Source: Modestobacter sp. VKM Ac-2982 (GTDB lineage Bacteria; Actinomycetota; Actinomycetes; Mycobacteriales; Geodermatophilaceae). From it: 64,000 nucleotides of DNA. The notes below the pieces were generated by a model. The model saw only the letters and a list, made by a program, of their open reading frames with translations, made no database searches and was not told the DNA's origin. This document shows positions 34,463 through 42,853 of this stretch, one piece after another. The DNA is taken from NCBI RefSeq assembly GCF_026967935.1, contig NZ_JAPVBL010000003.1:1-64000 (forward strand), given 5' to 3'. The position numbers and the translations under genes are program-made. Position 1 is the stretch's first letter, and each line of letters begins with the position of its first letter.

Positions 34463-36940
34463 TCAGCCGGCGATCGCCGCCACCGGCGGGGTCTTCGCGG
34501 CCCGCCGGGCCGGCAGCACCGAGGCCAGCAGCCCGGCCACCGTGGCGACCAGCACGATCGCGCCGATCTGCAGCCACGGGATGCTGATCACCACCTCGCC
34601 GATCTCGCCGAGCGCCGAGGCCGCTCCTACCAGGCCGTAGGCGCCGCCGACCAGCACCCCGAGCACCGCAGCGACCCCGGCGACGAGCACCGCCTCCCAG
34701 GCCAGCAGCGCGCGCAGCTGGCGCCGGGTCAGCCCCAGTGCCCGCAGCAGGCCGCTCTCCTGGCGCCGCTCGACCACCGACAGGGCCAGGGTGTTGCCGA
34801 CCCCGATCAGGGCGATGAGCACGGCCACCCCGAGCAGACCGGTGACCACCAGCAGCAGGACGTCGACCACCTCGTCGATCGCGGCCCGCTCGCTGGCCAG
34901 CCCGGTGACGAACGCGGTGGGCAGCGCCGTGCCGGCCAGGTCGGTGACCTCGTCGATCACCGCCGTCTGGTCGACCCCGTCGGCCATCCGCAGCCACATG
35001 GTATCCACGGCTGCCTCGGGCACCAGCGCCTGCAGGTCGGTGCTGGCCAGCAGCGTCCGGTCGGTCTCGCCGGCCACCACGGTCAGCGTGCGCGAGCGGT
35101 CACCAGCGGTCAGCGTCAGCGAGTCGCCGGGCTGCGCGTCCCAGGACTCGGCCTCCCAGTTGGCGAGCACGACCTGGCCGAGCTCGGGCAGCGTGACGTC
35201 GCTCGTCGAGCGCAGCACCGGGAGCGCCGAGGCCGCGTCGACGCCGCTGACCCAGCTCTCCGTGCCGTCCGGCCCGGTGACCGTCGCGGCGGTGAGCCCG
35301 CTGGCTTCCACCACGCCCTCCACCGACTCCAGCTGGCCCTGCAACGTGGCCGGGATGGGCTCGTCGAAGCTCTGGACGATCACGTCGGTCGGGTAGTTGG
35401 CCGCCAGTCCCGCCTGGGCGGTGGCCCGGGTGGAGCTGGCCCCGACGACCATCGCCGTGGTCAGCGTGACGCCGATCAGCAGCGCGGTGGCGGTGGCCGC
35501 CGTCCGGCGGGGGTTGCGGGTCGCGTTGCCGCTGGCCAGGCGCGCCGGGAGCCCGCCGAACCGGCCGAGCAGCCGGCCAGCCGCCGCGACGACCGGCGGA
35601 ACCGCCCGCTGGGCGAGCAGCAGGAGCCCCAGCGAGCTGAGCACCCCGCCGCCCAGCGAGATCAGGATGTCCGCGCTCACCACGCCCAGGCTCATCAGCG
35701 CCACGCCGGAGACGGTGAGCAGCAGGCCGGTGACCAGGCGGGCGACGCCGCTGCGGGAACGCAGCGGGGCCGGGTCCGTCGGGCGCAGCGCGGCCAGCGG
35801 GGCGACCCGGGTGGCGGCGCGGGCCGGGGAGAGCGCGGCGATCAGCGTGGTGATCGTGCCGACGACGATGCCGACGCCGATGGCGTACGGCGGCACCGCC
35901 ACCCCGGACAGCGGGATGGGGGAGTCGATGCGGGACACCAGGGCCGAGACGCCGGCGGCCAGCCCGATCCCGGCGAGCACGCCGATCACGGAGGCGACCA
36001 GCCCGGTGAGCACGGCCTCGCCGAGCACGCTGCGGCGGATCTGCCGGGAGGTCGCGCCGATGCAGCGCAGCAGGGCCAGGTCGCGGGTCCGCTGTGCCAG
36101 CAGCACGGCGAAGGTGTTGGCGATGACCAGCCCGGCGACGAGCACCGCGATGGTGGCGAACACGAGCAGGGAGGTGGTGAGCCAGTCGGCGTCACCGGTG
36201 AGCATCGCGACGGACTCCTCGGCCTGCTCGGTGCCGGTGCGCACGGTGACGTCCTCGCCGGACAGCGTGGCGCGCACCTCCTCGGCCAGGAGGCCGGGGT
36301 CGGTGCGGGTCGGCCCGGCGATGCGCAGCTCGGTCGGCTCCGTCGCCCCCCAGGCCTGGGCCTGGTCGGCGGTGACGTAGGCCTTGCCGAAGATCCCGGC
36401 GGTGGGGTCGCCGCCCAGGTCGACCACGCCGGTCACGGTCGCGTCGACGGTGGTGGCGGTCCCCTCGTCGTCGTGGACGGTGACCGGCAGGACGTCGCCG
36501 ACGGTGGCGCCGACGCGTTCGCTGACCGCGACCTCGCCCGGGCGGACCGGGAGCGAGCCGTCGGCCAGCTGCTGCCAGCGCAGCCCCGGGTCGCCGGCCA
36601 CCGACTCGACCAGCAGGTACTGGGCGCCGGTGCGGCCGGGGGCCACGGCCTGCACGGAGGTCTGCCAGGTCGGGTCGACGGCCCGCACGGCGGTCAGCGC
36701 GGCGAGGGTGTCGACGTGCTCGGCCAGCCCGGTGCCGCTGTCGGAGGTGACCACCACGTCGGCGTCGACGTACTGGGCGCCGGCCGCCTCCAGGACGGTG
36801 GCCTTCGTGGTCTCGTTGAGCACCAGGGTGGCGACCACGAAGCCCACGGCGATGACGATCGCCAGGGTCGAGGCGACCAGCCGGCCGGCGTGTGCCCGGA
36901 TGCTCGCTCGCGTTACTCGGGACATGGCACCTGCGCGCAT
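34463..36940 (-). CDS. FtsX-like ABC transporter permease
   Basis: An 825-residue permease with two FtsX units. A membrane helix at ~15-37 is followed by a large extracytoplasmic region (~45-250). A three-helix block then includes VFATIAVLVAGLVIANTFAVLLAQRTRDLALLRCIGATSRQIRR. A second long extracellular part and a final three-helix block include RRQESGLLRALGLTRRQLRALLAWEAV. This is the layout of MacB/Bce-type exporters for lipoproteins, peptides or antibiotics. It follows its ATPase gene by five bases. ATG 36940 was chosen; ATG 36925 is possible. Confidence 0.9.
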   Translation of the reverse strand: MRAGAMSRVTRASIRAHAGRLVASTLAIVIAVGFVVATLVLNETTKATVLEAAGAQYVDADVVVTSDSGTGLAEHVDTLAALTAVRAVDPTWQTSVQAVAPGRTGAQYLLVESVAGDPGLRWQQLADGSLPVRPGEVAVSERVGATVGDVLPVTVHDDEGTATTVDATVTGVVDLGGDPTAGIFGKAYVTADQAQAWGATEPTELRIAGPTRTDPGLLAEEVRATLSGEDVTVRTGTEQAEESVAMLTGDADWLTTSLLVFATIAVLVAGLVIANTFAVLLAQRTRDLALLRCIGATSRQIRRSVLGEAVLTGLVASVIGVLAGIGLAAGVSALVSRIDSPIPLSGVAVPPYAIGVGIVVGTITTLIAALSPARAATRVAPLAALRPTDPAPLRSRSGVARLVTGLLLTVSGVALMSLGVVSADILISLGGGVLSSLGLLLLAQRAVPPVVAAAGRLLGRFGGLPARLASGNATRNPRRTAATATALLIGVTLTTAMVVGASSTRATAQAGLAANYPTDVIVQSFDEPIPATLQGQLESVEGVVEASGLTAATVTGPDGTESWVSGVDAASALPVLRSTSDVTLPELGQVVLANWEAESWDAQPGDSLTLTAGDRSRTLTVVAGETDRTLLASTDLQALVPEAAVDTMWLRMADGVDQTAVIDEVTDLAGTALPTAFVTGLASERAAIDEVVDVLLLVVTGLLGVAVLIALIGVGNTLALSVVERRQESGLLRALGLTRRQLRALLAWEAVLVAGVAAVLGVLVGGAYGLVGAASALGEIGEVVISIPWLQIGAIVLVATVAGLLASVLPARRAAKTPPVAAIAG

Positions 36941-36945
36941 GACGG

Positions 36946-37716
36946 TCAGCCCCCGAGCCCGCGGAGCGCGTTGATGATCGAGTCGGTGGTCGGCTGGTGG
37001 ACCTCGCCGGCCAGCCGGCCGTCGGCCAGCAGCACGACCCGGTCGGCGTAGGCGGCGGCCACCGGGTCGTGGGTGACCATGACCACGGTCTGGCCGGTCT
37101 CCCGCACGCTGGAGCGCAGCAGGTCCAGCACCTCGGCACCGGCGTGGCTGTCCAGGTTGCCGGTCGGCTCGTCGGCGAAGACGACGTCGGGGCGGGGGAG
37201 CAGCGCCCGGGCCACGGCGACGCGCTGCTGCTGGCCGCCGGAGAGCTCGTGCGGGCGGTGCTGGAGCCGGTCGCGCAGGCCGAGCCGGCTGATGACGGAG
37301 TCCATCCACGCCCGGTCCGGGCGCTGCCCGGCCAGCTGCATCGGCAGCAGGATGTTGTCCTGGGCGTTGAGCACCGGCAGCAGGTTGAACGACTGGAAGA
37401 CGAAGCCGATCCGCTCGCGGCGCAGCGTGGTGAGCTGGTCGTCGCGCAGGCTGGTCAGCTCGGTGTCGCCGAGCCAGACCTTGCCGCTGGTCGCAGCGTC
37501 CAGGCCGGCCAGGCAGTGCATCAGCGTCGACTTGCCCGAGCCCGAGGGGCCCATGATCGCGGTGAACGCGCCCCGGTCGAACGCGACGTCGACGCCGGCC
37601 AGTGCGTGCACCGCGGTCTCACCCGAGCCGTAGGTCTTGCGCAGGTCGGTGGCGTGGACGGCGGCGGACTGCGTGGCCGCAGGCTCACCCGGGACGGTCA
37701 TGACGGGGACGGACAC
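36946..37716 (-). CDS. ABC transporter ATP-binding protein, MacB/LolD type
   Basis: A 256-residue ATPase with Walker A GPSGSGKST, Q-loop FVFQSFNLLPVLNAQDN, signature LSGGQQQR, Walker B VVFADEPTGNLDS and H-loop VTHD. The DEPTGNLDS form is diagnostic of the MacB/LolD/FtsE group that partners FtsX-like permeases. An N-terminal extension of ~18 residues precedes the fold; ATG 37701 is an alternative to GTG 37716. The histidine kinase/response regulator genes lie upstream on the same strand after 279 bases and probably control this exporter (inference from common actinobacterial arrangements). Confidence 0.92.
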   Translation of the reverse strand: MSVPVMTVPGEPAATQSAAVHATDLRKTYGSGETAVHALAGVDVAFDRGAFTAIMGPSGSGKSTLMHCLAGLDAATSGKVWLGDTELTSLRDDQLTTLRRERIGFVFQSFNLLPVLNAQDNILLPMQLAGQRPDRAWMDSVISRLGLRDRLQHRPHELSGGQQQRVAVARALLPRPDVVFADEPTGNLDSHAGAEVLDLLRSSVRETGQTVVMVTHDPVAAAYADRVVLLADGRLAGEVHQPTTDSIINALRGLGG

Positions 37717-37940
37717 TTCGGCCTCCAGAGACGTGGTCTTCGACTGAGATCACGTTCTCGCCCGGAGGCCTCCGCCCGCGTCGCCGCAGGGGCTGGTCTC
37801 CACGGAGGCTGTGGTGCACCTGTGGGCTGACCCAGGTCATCCCCCAGGTGCATGCCCCCGCCCCTGGTCGGCGCCCGAGTGCTGTCTCGTCGACGCCTGG
37901 CCGGGCCGGCAGACGTCGGCAACTCCGCACTCGGCGGACC

Positions 37941-37998
37941 GGCCCCCTCCAGGGGTCCGCCGCGAGCCTGCGAGTGGTGGGGAGGAGGGGGTCCTTCA
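37941..37998. repeat. Interspersed GC-rich element, copy 1
   Basis: Starts GGCCCCCTCCAGGGGTCC, has a core CGCGAGCCTGCGAG, and ends GGGGGTCCTTCA. The last three bases (TCA, minus strand TGA) are the stop codon of the response regulator. It aligns with 50989-51047 at roughly 80% by eye and shares its ends with 47846-47893. The ends can pair (CCCCCTCC with GGAGGGGG), so it may double as a terminator. Confidence 0.7.
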
Positions 37999-38709
37999 GC
38001 AGGCGGAGGCGTCGCGGAGGAGGTCGGCGGGGGCGACCAGGCCGGTGCGGTAGGCCAGGACGACGGCCTGCACCCGGTCCCGGGAGCCCGTCTTGAACAG
38101 CACCCGGCCGACGTGGGTCTTCACCGTCGCCTCGCTGACGAACAGCTGCGCGGCGATCTCGGTGTTGGACGCGCCGTAGGCCATCAGCACCAGCACCTCC
38201 CGCTCCCGAGGGGTGAGCTCGGCCAGCGCGCTGGGGTCGACCTGGCCGGTCCCGCCCCCGTTGCCGGCCCCGCGCAGGATCGGCGCGACGTGCTGCAGCA
38301 GCCGGCGGGTGGAGCTGGCCGCGATCACCGAGTCGCCAGCGTGCACGGTGCGCACCGCGGCCAGCATCTCCTCCGGCGGGGCGTCCTTGAGCAGGAAGCC
38401 GCTGGCCCCGGCGCCGATCGCCGCGACCACGTACTCGTCGAGGTCGAAGGTGGTGAGCACGACGACCCGGGGCGGCTCGGGGAGCGCCGTCACCAGCTCG
38501 GTCGCGGCGATGCCGTCGGTGCCGGGCATCCGGACGTCCATCAGCACGACGTCGGCCGGCGTCCGGCGCAGCAGCTCGACCGCCGCGGCGCCGTCCCCGG
38601 CCTCCCCGACCACGGTGAGGTCGGGCTGGGAGTCGATCACCATCCGGAACCCAGCCCGGACCAGCTGCTGGTCATCGACGAGGACGACGCGGATCTGGCT
38701 GCTGTTCAT
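37996..38709 (-). CDS. NarL/LuxR-family response regulator
   Basis: A 237-residue regulator. The receiver domain (~5-120) has the acidic pair VLVDDQQ, the phospho-accepting aspartate in VVLMDVRMPG, threonine in VVVLTTFD and lysine in GFLLKDAPP. A LuxR-type helix-turn-helix follows (~LTPREREVLVLMAYGASNTEIA to VKTHVGRVLFKTG). All phosphorylation residues are present. The ATG overlaps the stop codon of the kinase gene. The stop codon is the end of an interspersed repeat element. It likely controls the ABC exporter downstream on the same strand. Confidence 0.94.
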   Translation of the reverse strand: MNSSQIRVVLVDDQQLVRAGFRMVIDSQPDLTVVGEAGDGAAAVELLRRTPADVVLMDVRMPGTDGIAATELVTALPEPPRVVVLTTFDLDEYVVAAIGAGASGFLLKDAPPEEMLAAVRTVHAGDSVIAASSTRRLLQHVAPILRGAGNGGGTGQVDPSALAELTPREREVLVLMAYGASNTEIAAQLFVSEATVKTHVGRVLFKTGSRDRVQAVVLAYRTGLVAPADLLRDASAC

Positions 38710-40421
38710 CGTGGTGGACCGTAGGGCAGGGACGCGTGCACGCCGAACCCGCCGCCGGTCCGCGGCCCGGCGGTAAGCCGTCCGCCGTGCAGCGCCGCCC
38801 GTTCGCGCATGCCCAGCAGGCCCTGTCCCTGGCCGTCGGACTCCACGATCGCGGCCGATGCGCCCCGGCCGTCGTCCAGCACGGCCAGCTCCAGCGCATC
38901 GGGCCGCCAGTGCAGCCGCACCCACGCCCGGCCGGCCGGGCCGGCGTGCTTGAGCACGTTGGTCAGCGACTCCTGCACGATCCGGTAGGCGGCCAGCTGC
39001 GCGCCGGCCGGCAACGGGCGCGGGTCGCCCTCGACGATCAGGTCGACGGCCAGGCCGCTGGCCCGGACGTCGGCCACGAGCTGGTCGATCGCGGCGACGT
39101 CGGGCTGCGGGGCGTACTCCTCCCCGTCGCCCTCGCGCAGCACCCCGAGCAGCTTGCGCATGTCGGTCAGCGCCTGCCGGCCGGTGGCCGAGATCGCGTC
39201 GAGGGCGCCGGTCGCGGCCGCCGGGTCGGTCTGCCCGGCGTACCGGCCGCCGTCGGCCTGGGCGATGACGACCGACAGCGAGTGGGCGACGACGTCGTGC
39301 ATCTCCCGGGCGATCCGGGCCCGTTCGGTGGACGCCGCCAGCCGCATCTCCTGCTCCCGTTCCAGCTCCAGCAGTCGGGCGCGCTCCTCCAGGCCCGCGA
39401 CCTGCTGCAGCCGGGCCCGGCGCAGGTCGCCCAGCGCCCAGCACGCCACCACCAGCACGCCGATGATGCCGGCGGCGAAGACGAAGCCGAACCAGGTGCC
39501 CCCGCCGAAGTAGACGGCCGAGGCGAGCACGGCGCCGACCAGCCCGGTGGCCAGCCCGGCCCGGCTGGCCCAGCGGGGGGCGTAGGCGGCCAGCGCGTAG
39601 ACCATCACCGGGGCGGCGATGTTCGCGGGCAGGAAGTACTCCGGCACGAGCACCAGCTCGAGCAGGCTGGCGACGACGACGACTGCGGCGGCACGGACCG
39701 GGCGGCGGCGTCGCCAGGCCAGGGGGACCAGCAGCACCAGCGACAGCAGGAAGGCGGCGGCGGTGGACCCTGAGTACGTGCTGTCCGTGGACAGGGTGCC
39801 CAGGACGAGCACCGCGACCCCGGCGAGGACGGCGTCGACGCCGAACGGGTGCTGCCGCAGCCACGTGGCCGCGCGCTCCAGCAGCGGCTGGTCCGCAGCG
39901 GCGGGGACCTGGGCCGGCTCCGCGTCCAGGGCGCGGGTGCGGCGCAACGACCCCAGCGCCCAGGCCGCGACGACCAGCACCCCGAGCACGGCCGTCGTGG
40001 TGGCGACGACGTTGGGGGACGAACCCGCGAGGAACGTGGCGGCGGCGAGCACGGCGCCGAGCAGCCCGATGACCAGTCCGGCCCGGCCTGCCCAGCGGGG
40101 ACCGTAGGCCCTCAGCGCGTAGACCGTCATCGGGACGGCGACGTCGGCGAGCAGCAGCTCACCGGGCAGCAGGAGCAGTTGGAGCAGGCAGACCAGCGCC
40201 ACCACGGCAGCGGCGGTGACCGGGCGGCGGCGGCGCCAGGCCAGCGGCGCGCACAGCGCCAGACCCAGCAGGCCGGTCGCCGCCGGGCTCGATCCGCCGA
40301 ACCCGGAGAGCCCGGGCACCGGGACCGTGACCAGCGCGACCAGGCAGGCGAGGAGGACGTCCGCGTCGAAGGGGTGGCGCCTGGCCCACGCGGCCACCCG
40401 TTCGAGCAGCGGCTGGTCCAT
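38706..40421 (-). CDS. Sensor histidine kinase with duplicated membrane module
   Basis: A 571-residue HisKA_3-type kinase. The N-terminal half consists of two tandem copies of a ~165-residue multi-helix membrane module. Copy one (residues ~2-165) opens DQPLLERVAAWARRHPF and copy two (~177-337) opens DQPLLERAATWLRQHPF; both contain APLAWRRRRPV or VPLAWRRRRPV and end in an ALGxLRR motif. A coiled linker, the histidine box RARIAREMHDVVAHSLSV and an HATPase domain (NVLKHA, LDDGRG, GLLGMRERA) follow. It phosphorylates the coupled NarL regulator. Kinases of this class usually have one such module. Confidence 0.92.
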   Translation of the reverse strand: MDQPLLERVAAWARRHPFDADVLLACLVALVTVPVPGLSGFGGSSPAATGLLGLALCAPLAWRRRRPVTAAAVVALVCLLQLLLLPGELLLADVAVPMTVYALRAYGPRWAGRAGLVIGLLGAVLAAATFLAGSSPNVVATTTAVLGVLVVAAWALGSLRRTRALDAEPAQVPAAADQPLLERAATWLRQHPFGVDAVLAGVAVLVLGTLSTDSTYSGSTAAAFLLSLVLLVPLAWRRRRPVRAAAVVVVASLLELVLVPEYFLPANIAAPVMVYALAAYAPRWASRAGLATGLVGAVLASAVYFGGGTWFGFVFAAGIIGVLVVACWALGDLRRARLQQVAGLEERARLLELEREQEMRLAASTERARIAREMHDVVAHSLSVVIAQADGGRYAGQTDPAAATGALDAISATGRQALTDMRKLLGVLREGDGEEYAPQPDVAAIDQLVADVRASGLAVDLIVEGDPRPLPAGAQLAAYRIVQESLTNVLKHAGPAGRAWVRLHWRPDALELAVLDDGRGASAAIVESDGQGQGLLGMRERAALHGGRLTAGPRTGGGFGVHASLPYGPPR

Positions 40422-40510
40422 GCTGCCGACCCTAGGCAGCGCGGCACTGTCCGTCGTCGTCCCGCGGGGTGAACCGCGTGTCCGCCCCCGGGATGAGCCG
40501 CCGTCCGGAC

Positions 40511-40578
40511 CGAGTGCGCAGTTGCGGTCGCCGACACGGGTGGACACGCCGGGCTCGCCGACCGCAACTGCGCAGTCG
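40511..40578. repeat. Large inverted repeat between divergent genes
   Basis: Sixteen bases TGCGCAGTTGCGGTCG at 40515-40530 are exactly reverse-complemented at 40559-40574. With mismatches the arms extend to 24 bases, 40511-40534 and 40555-40578. It lies between the kinase gene (start 40421, leftward) and the transporter gene (start 40633, rightward). It could be an extragenic palindrome, a shared operator or a transcript hairpin. Confidence 0.7.
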
Positions 40579-40632
40579 ACCTCGCCTCGGGTCGGTGCTC
40601 GGGTGTCGGACGGCACTGGAAGGGTGCCGGTC

Positions 40633-41874
40633 GTGTCCTCGTCCCTCGGTCCGGCGTTCTGGCGGCTCTGGTCGTCCAGCGCGGCCTCCAACCTCGCCGA
40701 CGGGGTGAACCGCGTCGCGTTGCCGTTGCTGGCCGCCACCCTGACCCGCGACCCGGTCGCGGTCGCCGGTCTGACGGCGCTGGCCTTCCTGCCCTGGCTG
40801 CTGTTCGCGCTGCCGGCCGGCGCGTTCGTCGACCGGACCGACCGCAAGCGCGCGATGGCCGTCGCCAACGTCGTCCGGGCCGTCGCCCTGACCGCGCTGG
40901 CCGCCACCGTGCTCACCGGGACGGTGTCGCTCGTCGTCCTCTACGCCGTGGCCTTCGCGGTGGGGGTCGCCGAGACCGTGTACGACAGCGCGGCCCGGGC
41001 GATGCTGCCGCAGGTGGTCCGCCGCGACCAGCTGGACCGCGGCAACGGGCTGCTCACCACCGCCGAGGAGGCCAGCCAGGGCTTCATCGGCGCGCCACTG
41101 GGCTCGGTGCTCTTCGTCCTCGCCGCCGCCGCGCCGCTGCTCACGACCGCCGGCGGGTTCCTGCTCGCCGCCGTCCTGGTGGTCGGCATCGCCGGCAGCC
41201 ACCGGCCGGCCCGCGCGGCGGGCCCGCGCACGACCATCCGCCGGGACGTCGCCGAGGGCGTGGGCTGGTTGTGGCGGCACCGCTTCCTCCGCGGCCTCAC
41301 GCTGGTCTCGGCCAGCACGGCCCTCACCTCGGCGATGACCACCGGCGTCTTCGTGCTCTACGCCCTGGACACGCTGGAGATCGGCGAGGCCGGGTTCGGC
41401 CTGCTGCTGACCGCCTCCGCGGCGGGCGCGGTGGTCGGCGGGCTGACCGCCGCGCCACTGGCCCGCCGGATCGGTCGCACCGCGACGCTGGTCGCCGGGT
41501 GCGTGCTGGCGGCGCTCACCCTGGGGGGCATGGCCTTCACCGAGAACGGTGTCGTGGCCGGGGTGCTGTTCGCGGCCGGGACGGCGGGCGTGCTGTTCTG
41601 GAACGTGCTCACCATGTCGCTGCGGCAGGCGCTCATCCCGGAGGCGCTGTTCGGCCGGGTGCAGGGCGGCTACCGGACGCTGGTCTGGGGCGGCATCCCG
41701 CTGGGTGCCCTGGCCGGTGGGCTGCTGGCCGACGCCACCAGCGTGCCCACCGTCTTCGCCGTGTCCGGCGCCGTCCAACTGGTGCTCGCCGGGGCGCTGT
41801 GGTGGCTGCTCGCCGCCCATCGGGAGCTGGTGGCGAACGCCTTCGCCGCGGACGAGGAGCCGGCGCCGGCCTGA
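40633..41874 (+). CDS. MFS transporter
   Basis: A 413-residue major facilitator protein with about twelve helices. The loop 2-3 motif reads PAGAFVDRTDRKRAM, the usual MFS motif A with its aspartate and basic residues, and a later ARRIGR loop mirrors it in the second half. It most resembles the enterobactin-exporter/MFS_3 group. GGAAGG nine bases before the GTG at 40633 decides the start; GTG 40624 has none. The exported compound is unknown. Its stop lies three bases from the end of the convergent GyrI-like gene. Confidence 0.9.
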   Translation: MSSSLGPAFWRLWSSSAASNLADGVNRVALPLLAATLTRDPVAVAGLTALAFLPWLLFALPAGAFVDRTDRKRAMAVANVVRAVALTALAATVLTGTVSLVVLYAVAFAVGVAETVYDSAARAMLPQVVRRDQLDRGNGLLTTAEEASQGFIGAPLGSVLFVLAAAAPLLTTAGGFLLAAVLVVGIAGSHRPARAAGPRTTIRRDVAEGVGWLWRHRFLRGLTLVSASTALTSAMTTGVFVLYALDTLEIGEAGFGLLLTASAAGAVVGGLTAAPLARRIGRTATLVAGCVLAALTLGGMAFTENGVVAGVLFAAGTAGVLFWNVLTMSLRQALIPEALFGRVQGGYRTLVWGGIPLGALAGGLLADATSVPTVFAVSGAVQLVLAGALWWLLAAHRELVANAFAADEEPAPA

Positions 41875-41877
41875 GCG

Positions 41878-42333
41878 TCAGACCGGGCCCGGGACGTCGA
41901 CGTGCAGGACGTGCGGGCCGCCGCCGTCGGCGTCGTACCCGGTGTCCAGCTTGAGGTCGCCGGAGGGCAGGCCCTGGTCGGCGCACCAGTCGTGCAGCCG
42001 GCCGAAGCCCTCCGCGACCTGGACCAGCGGCCCGTCGTGGACCACCCGGGCCCAGCGGCCCGCGGGCAGGACCACGGCGCGCATCCCGGCCGGCACCGCC
42101 GTGTCCGCGCCGGTGAGCACCCCGACCGTCTCCCGGTAGCGACCGCCCCCGAGGTGCTCGCTGGCCTCCACGTACCCCGTCGCCGCGGGGTCCGGCAGCT
42201 CGGTGGCCCGGCTCAGCAGCGCCTTCCAGGCCATCGGGACCCGGTGTCGCAGCTCATCGAACGGGGCCTCCAGCTGCACCCCGACCACGCGGAGCTCGGG
42301 CAGGTCGGTCAGCTCCGCAGAGATCGTCGTCAC
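41878..42333 (-). CDS. GyrI-like small-molecule-binding domain protein
   Basis: A 151-residue stand-alone effector-binding (AraC_E_bind/GyrI-like) protein: ISAELTDLPELRVVGVQLEA at the start, a middle YRETVGVLTGADTAVPAGMRAVVLPAGRWARVVHDGPL and a final LKLDTGYDADGGGPHVLHVDVP. No DNA-binding domain is attached. Such proteins bind cationic or aromatic small molecules and sometimes protect against them. The beginning of a multidrug transporter-like gene is next to it in convergent orientation, but a link is speculative. Confidence 0.78.
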   Translation of the reverse strand: MTTISAELTDLPELRVVGVQLEAPFDELRHRVPMAWKALLSRATELPDPAATGYVEASEHLGGGRYRETVGVLTGADTAVPAGMRAVVLPAGRWARVVHDGPLVQVAEGFGRLHDWCADQGLPSGDLKLDTGYDADGGGPHVLHVDVPGPV

Positions 42334-42366
42334 GCCGGCGAACCGTAGCGGCTCAGCGGACGACGG

Positions 42367-42822
42367 TCACGGGACGACGGTCACCGGCCAACGGCCGACC
42401 CGCACCAGCCGGACCGCCACCGACCCGATCACCCGGTGGCCCGCCTGCTCGGACGCCCCCACCAGCACCGCGTCGGCCGGCAGCTCGTCGGCGATCCGGG
42501 AGAGCTCGGTCACCGGGTCGCCGTGCGCGGTGCGCAGCTCCACCTCGATGCCCAGCTGCTCGGCCGCCGGCTGCAGCTCACGGCGCAGCTCCTCGCCCAC
42601 CTGCGCGGCGGCGTCCCGGGCGATCGCCCGGGCCTCGGGCACCCAGCCGGCCATCGACGGCGGCGGCTCCTCGACGAAGACCGCGACCAGCCGGGAGCAC
42701 TGGCGGCGGGCCAGCCCTGCGGCGTAGGCCGCGGCGCGCAGGGACGTCGGGGAGCCGTCCACCCCGACGAGGATCACCCGAGAGCCGTCGGTGCCCCGCT
42801 CGAACTGCCCCGCTGCGCCCAT
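42367..42822 (-). CDS. Universal stress protein (UspA family)
   Basis: A 151-residue single-domain Usp. It has the N-terminal VILVGVDGSPTSLRAAAYAAGLA and the C-terminal nucleotide motif VLVGASEQAGHRVIGSVAVRLV, close to the ATP-binding G-2x-G-9x-G(S/T) pattern. It probably binds ATP and acts in stress or dormancy; partners are unknown. It lies 31 bases after the Rieske gene stop on the same strand. The ATG at 42822 is chosen; no strong Shine-Dalgarno is seen. Confidence 0.87.
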   Translation of the reverse strand: MGAAGQFERGTDGSRVILVGVDGSPTSLRAAAYAAGLARRQCSRLVAVFVEEPPPSMAGWVPEARAIARDAAAQVGEELRRELQPAAEQLGIEVELRTAHGDPVTELSRIADELPADAVLVGASEQAGHRVIGSVAVRLVRVGRWPVTVVP

Positions 42823-42853
42823 CGCCCCATCCTGCGCGACCGGCGCGCGGAGG

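Noticed and set aside
33341-37051. 1236-codon plus-strand frame
   Set aside because: Antisense to the metallo-hydrolase and ABC permease; repetitive Gly/Arg/His/Asp-rich translation typical of GC-driven shadows.
37763-37774. CGGAGGCCTCCG palindrome upstream of the MacB-type ATPase gene as an operator
   Set aside because: Short, pure GC-rich and common by chance at this base composition; no supporting second copy seen.
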